Shown: positions 18,307 through 27,886 of the stretch, one piece after another
Layout of the letters: the number at the start of each line of letters is the position of its first letter
Numbering within the stretch: position 1 is the first letter of the stretch
Notes under the pieces: model-generated
Seen by the model: only the letters and a program-made list of their open reading frames with translations
Told to the model about the DNA's origin: nothing
Database searches by the model: none
From: Acidobacteriota bacterium
Lineage (GTDB): Bacteria; Acidobacteriota; Terriglobia; Bryobacterales; Bryobacteraceae
Length of the DNA: 42,102 nt
Direction: 5' to 3'
Assembly (NCBI GenBank): GCA_016215215.1
Contig: JACRKW010000113.1
Span: forward strand, 1 to 42,102
Program-made: the position numbers and the translations under genes

Positions 18307-20185
18307 GAATTGCTCCGATGAGGTGACGGCGGGGTAGGGCGGCGATCGATTCCGCAACGGCCGCATTCGAGGCTTCGGGTGGTGACTTTGCAACCGCGGC
18401 GGACTGCGTGCCTGTATCCGGCGCGACAGGTTGCTCCAGCGCGATGACTTCGCCGGCCTTCAGGCCGGATGTGACGGCTGTTGCGATGTTGTTGCTCAAC
18501 CCGAGTTCGATTTCCCGTTTCTGGAACCCTTCGGCGGTTCTGACGAACACATAGGGCTTGGAGACCGGCGAATCACGGAAGACGGATTCCAGCGGCGCCA
18601 GCAGGAGGCCCTCGGCTGACTGGATCAGCACGTCCACGCTGACGCTCAGATCAGGGATGACCCGCGAGTCCATTTTGTCGATTTTCAGATAGACCGGGAT
18701 CTCCTTGACGAACGCGGCGCGCTGCCCGCCGGGATTGGTGATGGCGCCCATGGAAACGACGTGCGCCGGCAGTTCCAGCCCGGGATAGGCGTCAAACCGC
18801 AGCATGGCCTTGGCGCCCACGCGGACAAACTCCACATCGGTCTGGTTCACCGTGGCCGAGACCATCATGGAACTCGGATCGACGATGCGCGCGAAGAGCT
18901 GGCCCGGCATCAACTGGTCGCCCTGCTGAATCTGCGAAAACTCGTTGCCGCGCCTCATGCTCTCCATGACCAGCATGCCGTCCATGGACGCGGTCATGGC
19001 CAGCAATTCCACGTTCCGCTCGGCGCGCTTCAGCTCCACCTTAGACTGGTCCACCGAAATCTCGGAGTCCTTGCGCTGGCTCTTCAGGCTGGCTTCCTGA
19101 AACGGCAACTGCGTTTGCAGTTGCTTCAGCTTGGCCTCGGCCTCTTCCAGCGCCAGTTTGAGTTGCTCGGCCTGGATCAACGAACGGACGGGAGTCGTCT
19201 TGATATCGAGCTTCGCCTTCTCGACGGCAGCCTTGGCCTGCTGAATACCCAGTTCAAAGGACTTGCGCTGAACATCCTGGTCCGCATCAATTGCCTTCAA
19301 CGATCGTTCCGACTGCTGAACCGTGGCGCGATAGTCGTCCAAGCGAAGCTGCTGGAACTGCCGGTCGAACTCGGCAACGGTATCGCCTTTCTTCACCAGT
19401 GAGCCGGGTTTGGCCACCTTCTGCAAAACCTGCATGAAGTCGTTGGCCCCACCGCTCATCCCACCTTCTCCGCGATCGCCACCGCCGCCACCGCTGGACC
19501 GGCTTGTGGCGCTGGACGCGCGGGAAACGGCGGACGACTGTGTTCTTGTCGAAGTGGTGCTGTTGCCGAAGCGATTGGAGGCGCCGCGAAAACTGGTCAT
19601 ACCCCCTGCGCCGGATGCCGACCCGCCCGTTCCTGTGCCGGTCGCGCCGGCGCCGGACGAAGCAGACGTGGAACCGCCGGTCGAACTGGAAGAAGATGCC
19701 GATGAGGACCCCGCGGAGGACGACCCGCCTCCACCTTCCCGCCCGCCGCCCCCACCGCCGCTGTCGCGGCCGCCGCCTCCTCCGCCACCGCTCACCATGG
19801 TGACCGACATGCCGCCACCGCCTCGCCCGCCACCGCTGGCCACCACTACCGTCATGCCTGCTCCCCCGCGGGAGCCGCGCAGTTGTGGCGCTGTCAATGA
19901 GGCGAACTTGTCGGCCGTGGTTGAGCCGGTCAGGCGGAGGGTCTTCTGCAGCCCTCCGGTCGCCACCACTGTCGTCCGGACGGCGGCGACTCCTCCCGGA
20001 CCGCCAGACTTAGCCGCCGGCGAAAACTGCCGCCAGGCGAACCAACCGCCAGCGGCGGCGATCGCAACCAAAACGAGAAGCAGGCCGGCATGGGAGCGGG
20101 GACGGCGGTGACCCGGTGAGGGCGGCGCCAAACCCGGCACTCCCTGGGGGCCCGGAAGCGGAGTAGGGTTCATCTGCGGCTGCAT
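18296..20185 (-). CDS. HlyD/MacA-family periplasmic adaptor with a Gly/Ser-rich insertion
   Basis: 629 aa; lipoyl half motif VAKPGSLVKKGDTVAEFD, coiled coil, ILIQSAEGLLLAPLESVF-type C-terminus; low-complexity segment at about residues 101-250. Overlaps the next gene by about 11 bp. Confidence 0.85.
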   Translation of the reverse strand: MQPQMNPTPLPGPQGVPGLAPPSPGHRRPRSHAGLLLVLVAIAAAGGWFAWRQFSPAAKSGGPGGVAAVRTTVVATGGLQKTLRLTGSTTADKFASLTAPQLRGSRGGAGMTVVVASGGGRGGGGMSVTMVSGGGGGGGRDSGGGGGGREGGGGSSSAGSSSASSSSSTGGSTSASSGAGATGTGTGGSASGAGGMTSFRGASNRFGNSTTSTRTQSSAVSRASSATSRSSGGGGGDRGEGGMSGGANDFMQVLQKVAKPGSLVKKGDTVAEFDRQFQQLRLDDYRATVQQSERSLKAIDADQDVQRKSFELGIQQAKAAVEKAKLDIKTTPVRSLIQAEQLKLALEEAEAKLKQLQTQLPFQEASLKSQRKDSEISVDQSKVELKRAERNVELLAMTASMDGMLVMESMRRGNEFSQIQQGDQLMPGQLFARIVDPSSMMVSATVNQTDVEFVRVGAKAMLRFDAYPGLELPAHVVSMGAITNPGGQRAAFVKEIPVYLKIDKMDSRVIPDLSVSVDVLIQSAEGLLLAPLESVFRDSPVSKPYVFVRTAEGFQKREIELGLSNNIATAVTSGLKAGEVIALEQPVAPDTGTQSAAVAKSPPEASNAAVAESIAALPRRHLIGAIHVV

Positions 20186-20299
20186 ATGGTCAAGTTCAGT
20201 CGTCCAACGGGGCTGGTCTAGCCCAACCCGGATGACAGGCCTTTCCAGTCAGTAATGACGGCGCCCCCCCCTAAAAGGTTATGCCAACTGGAGGGAAAG

Positions 20300-22450
20300 A
20301 TGCCCGCCGTCCCGGATTTCGTACACTGGTGGTTCAGCGGACTTGTCGTACCCGTGGATCAGTCTACCCCAATCATGTACGTCAAGGGTGTCGGCCCCCG
20401 CCGCGCCGAGGACCTGGAAGCCAAAGGGATCGCCACCTCAGGGGACCTACTCAACTATGCTCCTTTCCGGTACGAAGACCGCTCCAATGTAAAAGCCATG
20501 AACCGCCTGGCCCCGGGCGAGATGGCCACGGTCCTGGCCGAGGTGAAAGCTCTGCATTCGCCCCGTTTCCGGCGAAGGCAACTCGGCATGGCCGAGGTGA
20601 TTTTCGAGGATGGAGACGGTGGACGCTTGACGGCTAAGTGGTTCCATGCAGAGTACTTAAGAACAGTCCTGACGCCCGGCACGCGGGTGGCGCTCTTCGG
20701 CAAGGTCGACTTTGACACCTACCGGGGGGAACTCACCATGCTCCACCCGGAGTTCGAGGTCCTGCGCGAGGAGGAGGACGACGAACCCGGCCTCCACACG
20801 GGGCGGATTGTGCCCGTTTACGAGGCTGCCGGCAAGGTTTCGGCCCGAGTTTTGCGCAGCATCCTGAAGCGTCTGGTGGACCACCTGCCCCAGCTTGAGG
20901 ATGCCCTGCCGAGCGGCATACGCCACCGGCTGGGAATCCCTACCCTGGCTCAGGCATTGAAGGAGCTTCATTTCCCCCCACCCCAGACTGATATCCGGGT
21001 CCTGAATGCATTCCGCTCCCCCGCACAGTACCGCATGATTCTGGAGGAGTTTTTCTGGCTGGAAACCGGCCTGGCCTTGAAACGCGGCCAAGCACGCTCG
21101 GAGACCGGCATCCGGTTCGAACTGAACGACCGGGTCCGAGAACAGATTAAGAAAATGCTGCCCTTCAAGCCCACGGCAGCACAGAAGCGGGTACTCGGTG
21201 AAATCGCCCGCGACATGGCCTCACTGCAGCCGATGTCGCGCCTTTTGCAGGGCGATGTGGGCAGCGGCAAGACCATCGTGGCCGCTCAGGCGGCTGTCAT
21301 CGCGGTGGAAAATGGCTACCAGGCCGCATTGTTGGCCCCGACAGAAATCCTGGCCACACAGCACTATCTCAACCTGAAGCAGATCTTCGCACCGCTGGGC
21401 TACCAGATCGTGCCGTTGACCGGCTCGATGTCGAAGAAAGAGAAAGACGTGGCGAAGCGGGCCTTGGCCGGAGGCTTTGGCCGCATCGCCGTGGGTACCC
21501 ACGCCTTACTCGAGGAAGACGTCCAGTTCCACAAACTGGGGCTGGCCATCATCGATGAACAGCATCGATTCGGCGTGTTGCAGCGCAAGGCGCTGCAACA
21601 GAAGGGCGTGATGCCCGATGTGCTGGTTATGACGGCGACGCCCATCCCACGAACGCTGGCCCTGACTGTCTACGGCGACCTCGATGTGAGCGTCATCGAC
21701 GAGTTGCCTCCAGGGCGGAAGCCGATCGAGACCGTGCACCGGACTACGGCGGAACTGGAGCGCGTGTACAGCTTCATCCTGCAGCAGGTGCGCGCCGGCA
21801 GACAGGCCTACATCGTCTACCCGGTGATTGAAGAGAACGAGTCGCTGGCGGTGAAGGCGGCCCAAGCGGCCCACGAAGATCTATCGAAGACCGTCTTTCC
21901 GCAACTCAAAGTGGGTCTGCTCCACGGCAGGTTGAAGGCGCAAGAAAAGGAAGCCGTGATGGACGCCTTCAAGCGCGGCGAGGTGCAGGTGCTGGTGTCG
22001 ACGACGGTGATCGAGGTCGGCGTGGATGTACCGAATGCCAGCGTGATGGTGATTGAGAATGCCGAGAGGTTTGGGCTGGCACAGATCCATCAGTTGCGGG
22101 GGCGCGTCGGCAGGGGGGCGGCGCAAAGTTTCTGCGTGCTGGTGACGGACAAACTGGGAGATACCGGCAAGGAACGGATCCGGACGCTGGTGGACTCCAC
22201 CGACGGCTTCTATATCGCGGAAATGGACCTGCGCCTGCGCGGACCGGGCGAGTTTCTGGGCACGAGGCAAAGCGGCCTGCCTGCCTTCCGGATTGGCAAT
22301 CTGATCCGCGATCGGGAGATTCTAGAGATTGCGCGCAGCGAAGCCCAGGCGTTCGTGGAGAACCCGCCCTCGCCGGAGGAGCTGAAGGCCGCGATTCGAT
22401 ATGTACGCGAACACTGGCAGCGCCGGTACGGGCTGGCCCTAATCGGATAA
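20300..22450 (+). CDS. recG: ATP-dependent DNA helicase RecG
   Basis: Start MPAVPDFVHWW preceded by a GGAGG-like RBS; YVKGVGPRRAEDLEAKGI wedge domain; GDVGSGKT, DEQHRFGVLQR, TATPIPRTLALT, ENAERFGLAQIHQLRGRVGR. Confidence 0.97.
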   Translation: MPAVPDFVHWWFSGLVVPVDQSTPIMYVKGVGPRRAEDLEAKGIATSGDLLNYAPFRYEDRSNVKAMNRLAPGEMATVLAEVKALHSPRFRRRQLGMAEVIFEDGDGGRLTAKWFHAEYLRTVLTPGTRVALFGKVDFDTYRGELTMLHPEFEVLREEEDDEPGLHTGRIVPVYEAAGKVSARVLRSILKRLVDHLPQLEDALPSGIRHRLGIPTLAQALKELHFPPPQTDIRVLNAFRSPAQYRMILEEFFWLETGLALKRGQARSETGIRFELNDRVREQIKKMLPFKPTAAQKRVLGEIARDMASLQPMSRLLQGDVGSGKTIVAAQAAVIAVENGYQAALLAPTEILATQHYLNLKQIFAPLGYQIVPLTGSMSKKEKDVAKRALAGGFGRIAVGTHALLEEDVQFHKLGLAIIDEQHRFGVLQRKALQQKGVMPDVLVMTATPIPRTLALTVYGDLDVSVIDELPPGRKPIETVHRTTAELERVYSFILQQVRAGRQAYIVYPVIEENESLAVKAAQAAHEDLSKTVFPQLKVGLLHGRLKAQEKEAVMDAFKRGEVQVLVSTTVIEVGVDVPNASVMVIENAERFGLAQIHQLRGRVGRGAAQSFCVLVTDKLGDTGKERIRTLVDSTDGFYIAEMDLRLRGPGEFLGTRQSGLPAFRIGNLIRDREILEIARSEAQAFVENPPSPEELKAAIRYVREHWQRRYGLALIG

Positions 22451-22472
22451 CCAAGGAGCATCGAACCGCTTC

Positions 22473-23006
22473 ATGAGAGTCATTGGTGGAGAGTTTAGAA
22501 GCCGGCGGCTGAAGGCGCCCGCCGGAGACAACGTCAGGCCGACGCCGGACCGGTTGCGCGAGGCGCTGTTCAACATCCTTGCGCCGCGCATCGCGGACTG
22601 CATCTTCCTGGATGCCTATGCGGGCTGCGGCAGCGTGGGAATCGAGGCGCTGAGCCGCGGGGCGAGGCGGGCCATCTTCCTGGAGAAGAGCCGTCCGGCG
22701 CTGCGGGCGCTTCAGGAGAACATCGGGACGCTGGACATTGCGGCGCGGTGCGAGGTCCACGCCGGCGACGCCGCGCCGGGCATCTCCCGTTTCCCCGCCG
22801 ATATCGTGTTCCTGGACCCACCCTACCCGCGCGAACGCGAGTACGGACTGTGCCTGGAGAAACTCGGCGAGTCACCGCGGCCGCTGGTCATCGTTCAGCA
22901 TGCCTCGAAGTTCACACACCACCTGCTGGAGCAGTACGGAGCCCTCAAGCGCGTACGAATTCTGAGCCAGGGCGACAACTCCCTGAGTTTCTACGAACCC
23001 AGATAG
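22473..23006 (+). CDS. rsmD: 16S rRNA (guanine(966)-N(2))-methyltransferase RsmD
   Basis: MRVIGGEFRSRRLKAP...RPTPDRLREALFNIL...FLDAYAGCGSVGIEALSRGA...VFLDPPYP. Confidence 0.94.
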   Translation: MRVIGGEFRSRRLKAPAGDNVRPTPDRLREALFNILAPRIADCIFLDAYAGCGSVGIEALSRGARRAIFLEKSRPALRALQENIGTLDIAARCEVHAGDAAPGISRFPADIVFLDPPYPREREYGLCLEKLGESPRPLVIVQHASKFTHHLLEQYGALKRVRILSQGDNSLSFYEPR

Positions 23007-23016
23007 GGCGCCAGCG

Positions 23017-26000
23017 TCAGAAGCTGGCCGTCGCCGGCCCCGACGAGCCTTGCGCGTTGGAGAGCGTCACAGTCGCCGAGACGATGGCCGCCGGATCGCT
23101 GACCGCGAAGGGCAGCACCAGACGGAACTGGCTGCCAAACGGGGCCGAGGCCGAATCCCCGTACCAGGCGGTGAAGACCTGAGAGACGGCGATAGGGTAG
23201 TCGGTCGCAGGCAGAGTCACTCCCGGCGCCGGCGCCAACTTCACAAGCGCTTGCGCCACCTGCCTGGAAGTGGCAAAACCGTAGACGACCAACTCAAAGC
23301 CGGACGTCGTCTTGTTCAGATCCAGCCGCGTGATGACGGGGGCAGCCGCATCGATGCGAATGGTCTGCACCGGCGCGGGCGATGGGGTGACATTGACGCC
23401 GTCCACGTTCAACGAGAGCGTGAGCGTGATGAGCCCGGCCACCGTGCCCGTTTGCAGGGCCACCTGGGGTACGCCAAAGCCGGCCACCGTGGAACCGGCG
23501 CCGATATTGAACGTCATCGATCGGCCGCCGCTGGCAAACTGCACGGCAGGATCGTCGAAGCCGGCATCCGGCTTGAAGGACAGCGTGACAACGCCCTGGA
23601 TGTCCAACTGATAGGGCCGCGCGGCGGCCAGGCCGAAACTGAGTTGCGAGCCGGGCGCCGAAGATGGACCCAGGTTTGTGAAGGTGACCTGGGGAATCCC
23701 GCCAACGGTGACGTTGATGCTGAACGGGGTCGACGCTACCAGACCTTGGGCATCTTCCACGCGCAAAGTGAAGTCGAAACGGCCGGGAGCGTTGGGCGTC
23801 CCGCTGATCTGACCGCTGGAGGGACTCAGCCCGGTACCGGGTGGAATGGTGCCGGTGTAGGACCACCGGTAAGGCGGCCTGCCCCCCTGAACGGCAAACT
23901 GGGCCAAATAGGCGACGCCGACCTGGCCGGTGGGAGGAGCGCCCTGGATCCCGATACTGGGGCCACTGCCGATCACCACGGTGTAGTTCTTGGTGACGGC
24001 GCGCTTGCGCACATCAATGACCAGCACGCCGAACGTGAATGTTCCGGACTTGGTCGGTGCGCCGCGGAAACTGTAGTCCCGGAATGGGAGGCCCGCGGGC
24101 AGTGTGTCAGGCGCCAGGCTCAGAGCTGAAAACACATGGATGGCAAGCGACGCCATAGCCGTGCGCTGGTTGTTGTCGATGACTCGGACCAGGAAGCTGA
24201 AATCTCCGGCGCGCGTGGGAGTGCCGGTGATCTGGCCCGTCCGGCCGAGGGTCAGCCCGGGCGGCAGTGCGCCTTCGGCCACCTCATACAAGTACGGGGC
24301 AAGCCCACCCTGCGCATCCATCTGGGCGCTGTAGGACTCACCTTGCGTCCCGTCAGGCAGGCTCTTGGTGGCGATGCCCACGAGCGTGCGAACGTTGATC
24401 GTGTAGATGCGGGAGAGTTGTTTCTGGCCGGAGTCTGAGAGCTGAATCGTGAAAGTGTACGAGCCGGCCGTCGCTGCCACGCCGGCGATCGAGCCGGCGG
24501 GGTCTAATGTGAGGCCGGGCGGAAGAGCGCCGGACGCCAGCTTGAAACCGTATGGCGGCGTACCGCCGGCGGCCAGCAGTTTCTGCCCGTAGTTTTCGGT
24601 CAGATAGGCATCAGGAAGGCCGGCCGGCGTCAATTCGAGCGGCATTGAATCAACGACGAGGGTGATGAGTCTCTCAATCAACTGGTTGGCGGAAGTGAGG
24701 CGCACGACGAACTTGAAAGTCCCCGCCTGCGCCGGAGTACCCGCGACAACGCCCGAGGCACTCAGCATGACGCCAAATGGCAGCGCGCCCGACCTCAGAG
24801 TGAAGACATAGGTCCCATCGCCGCCCACCGGGCTGAAGGCCTGGCTGTAGGTGGAACCGACCACGCCAGAAGGCAGGATATCAGGCGCGAAATCGACCGC
24901 CGGGTAGTCGACGGTGATGGTCAGGCTCTTGGGTCCGGCGCTCTGGGCGGCGGTTGTCGCCTTGATCGCGAACGCGTAGGTTCCAACGGCCGTTGGTATT
25001 CCGGAGATCTTGCCGGTGGAAACGTTCAGCGTGAGTCCTGGTGGTAGCGCGCCGCCGGTGAGCGCCCATGTGGGGGTGGTGAGGAAGCCTGTAGCGATGA
25101 GCGTGCCCGTATAGGCCTGATTGATTACCGCACCGGGCAGCGACGCGGTGAAGTCCGCGCCGTCTTTCACGAGCAAGGGCAACACGCGTGTGGCCGTGCG
25201 GTTCTGGCCGTCAGTCACCTGGTACGTGGCTGTAAACGTACCCATTGACGTTGGAGATCCGCCAAAAACACCGCTGGGAGAGAGTGTCACACCTGGGGGA
25301 GCTCCGGCGATCATGGCGTATGTCGCACCACCGATTGCCCCGTAGGAGGCGAGATTCGGCGCCGAATACGGAATGCCCATGAATCCGGTAGGCAGACTCG
25401 TGGTCGTGATGCCGAAGATGTCGACAGTATATGTGCGCGTCGCGGAGCGGGCAGGTACATATGCCCCGGGGCACGCCCCTTCGTTCGCGTTGATCGAGAA
25501 TGTATATGCTCCTGGCGCCGTTGGCACACCGGTGATGGTATCTGTGGCCAAGGACAGGCCTGGAGGCAGCGAACCGCTACCCACACTGTAGGTGAAGCAC
25601 GAATTTGCGTTCGTGAATAGAGGGTCGGAATAGGCGGCTCCCACCTTTCCCAAAGACAGAGTCGCGGGTAGAACTACTACCGGAAGAACCTGGATGGAGT
25701 ACGAAGCGGGCGGAGGGTCAGTGAATCCGCAAGCGGGATCCATCGCGGCCTGAATCGTAAACGTGGACGTTCCAACTGTACTTGGACGGCCGCTGACGGT
25801 GGCCTGGGGAAGGCCCATGGATGTGGAGACCGTCAGGCCGGGCGGCACATTCCCCGTCACGGTCCACGTGAAGGGCGCACAAGTCGGACCTGAGATAGTG
25901 ATCATCTGCGAGTAGGGCTCGCCAAGGACGACAGAAGGCAGCGCCCCGGCCGCAGGAGTGAAGGACTGAGCCGCGGCTGGCGCTGCAGCCAGAATGCTGA

Positions 26001-26043
26001 GAAGCGCCACCGTGGAAGATGAAAGCCTTGAGCTGCGAATCAT
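23017..26043 (-). CDS. Secreted protein with nine putative-Ig (He_PIG-like) repeats
   Basis: 1008 aa; signal peptide; repeats of the form LP.G..G..Y...F.A.GG..PY.F.L.SGALPPGLTL...G.I.GTPT..GTF.F.V...D; GGAGGA RBS upstream. Confidence 0.85.
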   Translation of the reverse strand: MIRSSRLSSSTVALLSILAAAPAAAQSFTPAAGALPSVVLGEPYSQMITISGPTCAPFTWTVTGNVPPGLTVSTSMGLPQATVSGRPSTVGTSTFTIQAAMDPACGFTDPPPASYSIQVLPVVVLPATLSLGKVGAAYSDPLFTNANSCFTYSVGSGSLPPGLSLATDTITGVPTAPGAYTFSINANEGACPGAYVPARSATRTYTVDIFGITTTSLPTGFMGIPYSAPNLASYGAIGGATYAMIAGAPPGVTLSPSGVFGGSPTSMGTFTATYQVTDGQNRTATRVLPLLVKDGADFTASLPGAVINQAYTGTLIATGFLTTPTWALTGGALPPGLTLNVSTGKISGIPTAVGTYAFAIKATTAAQSAGPKSLTITVDYPAVDFAPDILPSGVVGSTYSQAFSPVGGDGTYVFTLRSGALPFGVMLSASGVVAGTPAQAGTFKFVVRLTSANQLIERLITLVVDSMPLELTPAGLPDAYLTENYGQKLLAAGGTPPYGFKLASGALPPGLTLDPAGSIAGVAATAGSYTFTIQLSDSGQKQLSRIYTINVRTLVGIATKSLPDGTQGESYSAQMDAQGGLAPYLYEVAEGALPPGLTLGRTGQITGTPTRAGDFSFLVRVIDNNQRTAMASLAIHVFSALSLAPDTLPAGLPFRDYSFRGAPTKSGTFTFGVLVIDVRKRAVTKNYTVVIGSGPSIGIQGAPPTGQVGVAYLAQFAVQGGRPPYRWSYTGTIPPGTGLSPSSGQISGTPNAPGRFDFTLRVEDAQGLVASTPFSINVTVGGIPQVTFTNLGPSSAPGSQLSFGLAAARPYQLDIQGVVTLSFKPDAGFDDPAVQFASGGRSMTFNIGAGSTVAGFGVPQVALQTGTVAGLITLTLSLNVDGVNVTPSPAPVQTIRIDAAAPVITRLDLNKTTSGFELVVYGFATSRQVAQALVKLAPAPGVTLPATDYPIAVSQVFTAWYGDSASAPFGSQFRLVLPFAVSDPAAIVSATVTLSNAQGSSGPATASF

Positions 26044-26067
26044 TGCCGCTGGTCCTCCTTCTCCTGC

Positions 26068-26667
26068 CTATCGCGGCGGCGTGATGACCGGCGCACCCGG
26101 CGTAATGGTCACGGGCGGGCGGCCGGGCTGTTGCGAACCACTGGAGGAGTTCATCCCCAAAGCGATGCCCGCCGCTGCTCCAGCACCGGCAAGCAGTACG
26201 ATTGCCCAGACAGCTGTCGTACTCAAACCGGCGGCCACGCCGGCATTCACCATCCGGATTGTCTTGGTGGCAGTCAAGGTGCCTTTCAACGACGCCGTCA
26301 CGCGCATCTGAAACTCGCCCTGGAGGCTATTGGCTTTCAGCCCGGAGGCCCTGGCTTGGCCATCGGCGCCGGTCACCGCTGTGAATGTGTTTGCTCCGTT
26401 GGCGAAGGTGCCGCCGGGTCCATTGCCGGGCAGGGCGAAGGTGACCAGAACGCCCGCGACGGGCTTGCGGTTCTCATCTTCCACCTGAATGATGGGCTCC
26501 CTGGCCACACGTTGTCTGACGTTGTTGATGGCACCGTCACCCTCGATAATGACGATGGTCAGTGACTTCGGCGCGGTTTGCTCCTGTGCGGTTGCCGGCA
26601 CGGCCATCAGCGATGAGAGCAGAACAGCCAGAACCGGCCGGATCGGCGAAAACGCTCGTGTCATCAT
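26068..26667 (-). CDS. Secreted/membrane-anchored protein with an Ig-like (Big_1-like) domain and C-terminal TM helix
   Basis: 199 aa; signal peptide; QVEDENRKPVAGVLVTFALPGNGPGGTFANGANTFTAVTGADGQARASGLKAN; TM AVWAIVLLAGAGAAAGIALG. Confidence 0.6.
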   Translation of the reverse strand: MMTRAFSPIRPVLAVLLSSLMAVPATAQEQTAPKSLTIVIIEGDGAINNVRQRVAREPIIQVEDENRKPVAGVLVTFALPGNGPGGTFANGANTFTAVTGADGQARASGLKANSLQGEFQMRVTASLKGTLTATKTIRMVNAGVAAGLSTTAVWAIVLLAGAGAAAGIALGMNSSSGSQQPGRPPVTITPGAPVITPPR

Positions 26668-26783
26668 GCGACGCCCCGTGGATTAGACGTTTTTCATCGA
26701 AAGTAGGCCCAGTATACCGGATAAGCGGCCCGCCGTGAAGATACTTCACCGGCCCAGGTCCGGGGGCCATGGGACCTGACAGA

Positions 26784-27863
26784 ATGTCTGGTATGCCAAC
26801 CAGTCGATCTTTCCATCTCAGCAGGCGCGCCCTGCTCGCCGCGGCAGGCGCCGCGGCAGCCGCCGCCGAACCGGTCAGACTTCCTCACGAGGTACGAGTC
26901 GCCGTGTGGGGACTGGATGGACATGCCGGCGAGATCACCAAGCCGCTGGCCCTCTACCCGGACGTGGAGATCGCGGGCGTGCAGGACGCCAGCCTGAAGA
27001 AGGCGCAGTCCTATGGACGCGGGAAGGCCGCGGCCTACACGGATGCGGTCAAGATGCTGGACGAGCTGAAGCCGGACCTGGTGGCCGTCTGCAACAACGA
27101 CGGCGAGCGCGCCGCCGCTATTCTGGAATGCGCTCGCCGGAAGCTGCCAGTCATCGCCGAAAAGCCGCTCTCAATCACTCGCGTGGACCTGGAGAAGATC
27201 AGGAAAGCCGTGGCGTCGAGCGGCATCAAGCTGGGCATGTTGCTCCCGATGCGCTTTGACCCGCAGTTCCTGGCACTCAAGGACATCGTTGCGTCGGGCG
27301 AAATCGGCGAAGTGATCCAGATCTCCTCGCAGAAGTCCTACAAGCTGGGCGAGCGGGCGGAATGGATGCGCAACCGGGCCACCTACGGGAGCACCATTCT
27401 CTGGATTGGCATCCACATGTTCGACCTCATGCGCTGGACCAGCGGCCGCGAGATGAAGGCCGCCAGTTCCTTCATGGGCGTTGCCGGAGATCTGCGCGCC
27501 GGAGAGATGGAGACGACCACCGCCACCAGCTTCCGGCTCGACAATGGCGGCACGGCCTGCCTGCACATGGACTATTGCCGCCCGGCGGCCGCTCCGACCC
27601 ACAACGACGACCGCCTGCGGCTGGCCGGCACCCGCGGTGTCGCCGAGTACATGGCCGCCACCGGTGTCACCCTGGTTACGACTGCGAAGAAGCCGCAAGT
27701 CATCGAGAAGCTGCCGGCAGGTCGCTCGATCTTCGCCGAGTTTCTCGACTACGTCTACCTCGGAAAGCCGACTTCCCTGCCCCATGCCGAGATCTTCAAG
27801 CTCTGCGAGATCACGCTGGCCGCGCACGAAGCGGCCATCAGCGGCAAGGTCGTCACGATATGA
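26784..27863 (+). CDS. Gfo/Idh/MocA family oxidoreductase with Tat-like signal
   Basis: LSRRALLAAAG signal; VRVAVWGLDGHAGEITKPLALYPDVEIAGVQDASLKKAQSYG; EKPLSITRVDLEKIRKAV. Confidence 0.85.
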   Translation: MSGMPTSRSFHLSRRALLAAAGAAAAAAEPVRLPHEVRVAVWGLDGHAGEITKPLALYPDVEIAGVQDASLKKAQSYGRGKAAAYTDAVKMLDELKPDLVAVCNNDGERAAAILECARRKLPVIAEKPLSITRVDLEKIRKAVASSGIKLGMLLPMRFDPQFLALKDIVASGEIGEVIQISSQKSYKLGERAEWMRNRATYGSTILWIGIHMFDLMRWTSGREMKAASSFMGVAGDLRAGEMETTTATSFRLDNGGTACLHMDYCRPAAAPTHNDDRLRLAGTRGVAEYMAATGVTLVTTAKKPQVIEKLPAGRSIFAEFLDYVYLGKPTSLPHAEIFKLCEITLAAHEAAISGKVVTI

Positions 27864-27886
27864 CCGGGGACGGCGGCTGACCGCCT

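Noticed and set aside
19410-20111. Proline-rich 233-aa plus-strand ORF (PPPPRPPPPPPLSRPPPPPPP)
   Set aside because: Simply the complement of the Gly/Ser-rich insertion in the adaptor gene.
20210-20224. Small perfect inverted repeat gggct-ggtct-agccc between MFP3 and recG
   Set aside because: Five-bp stem only; expected by chance at this GC content and not followed by a T-run.
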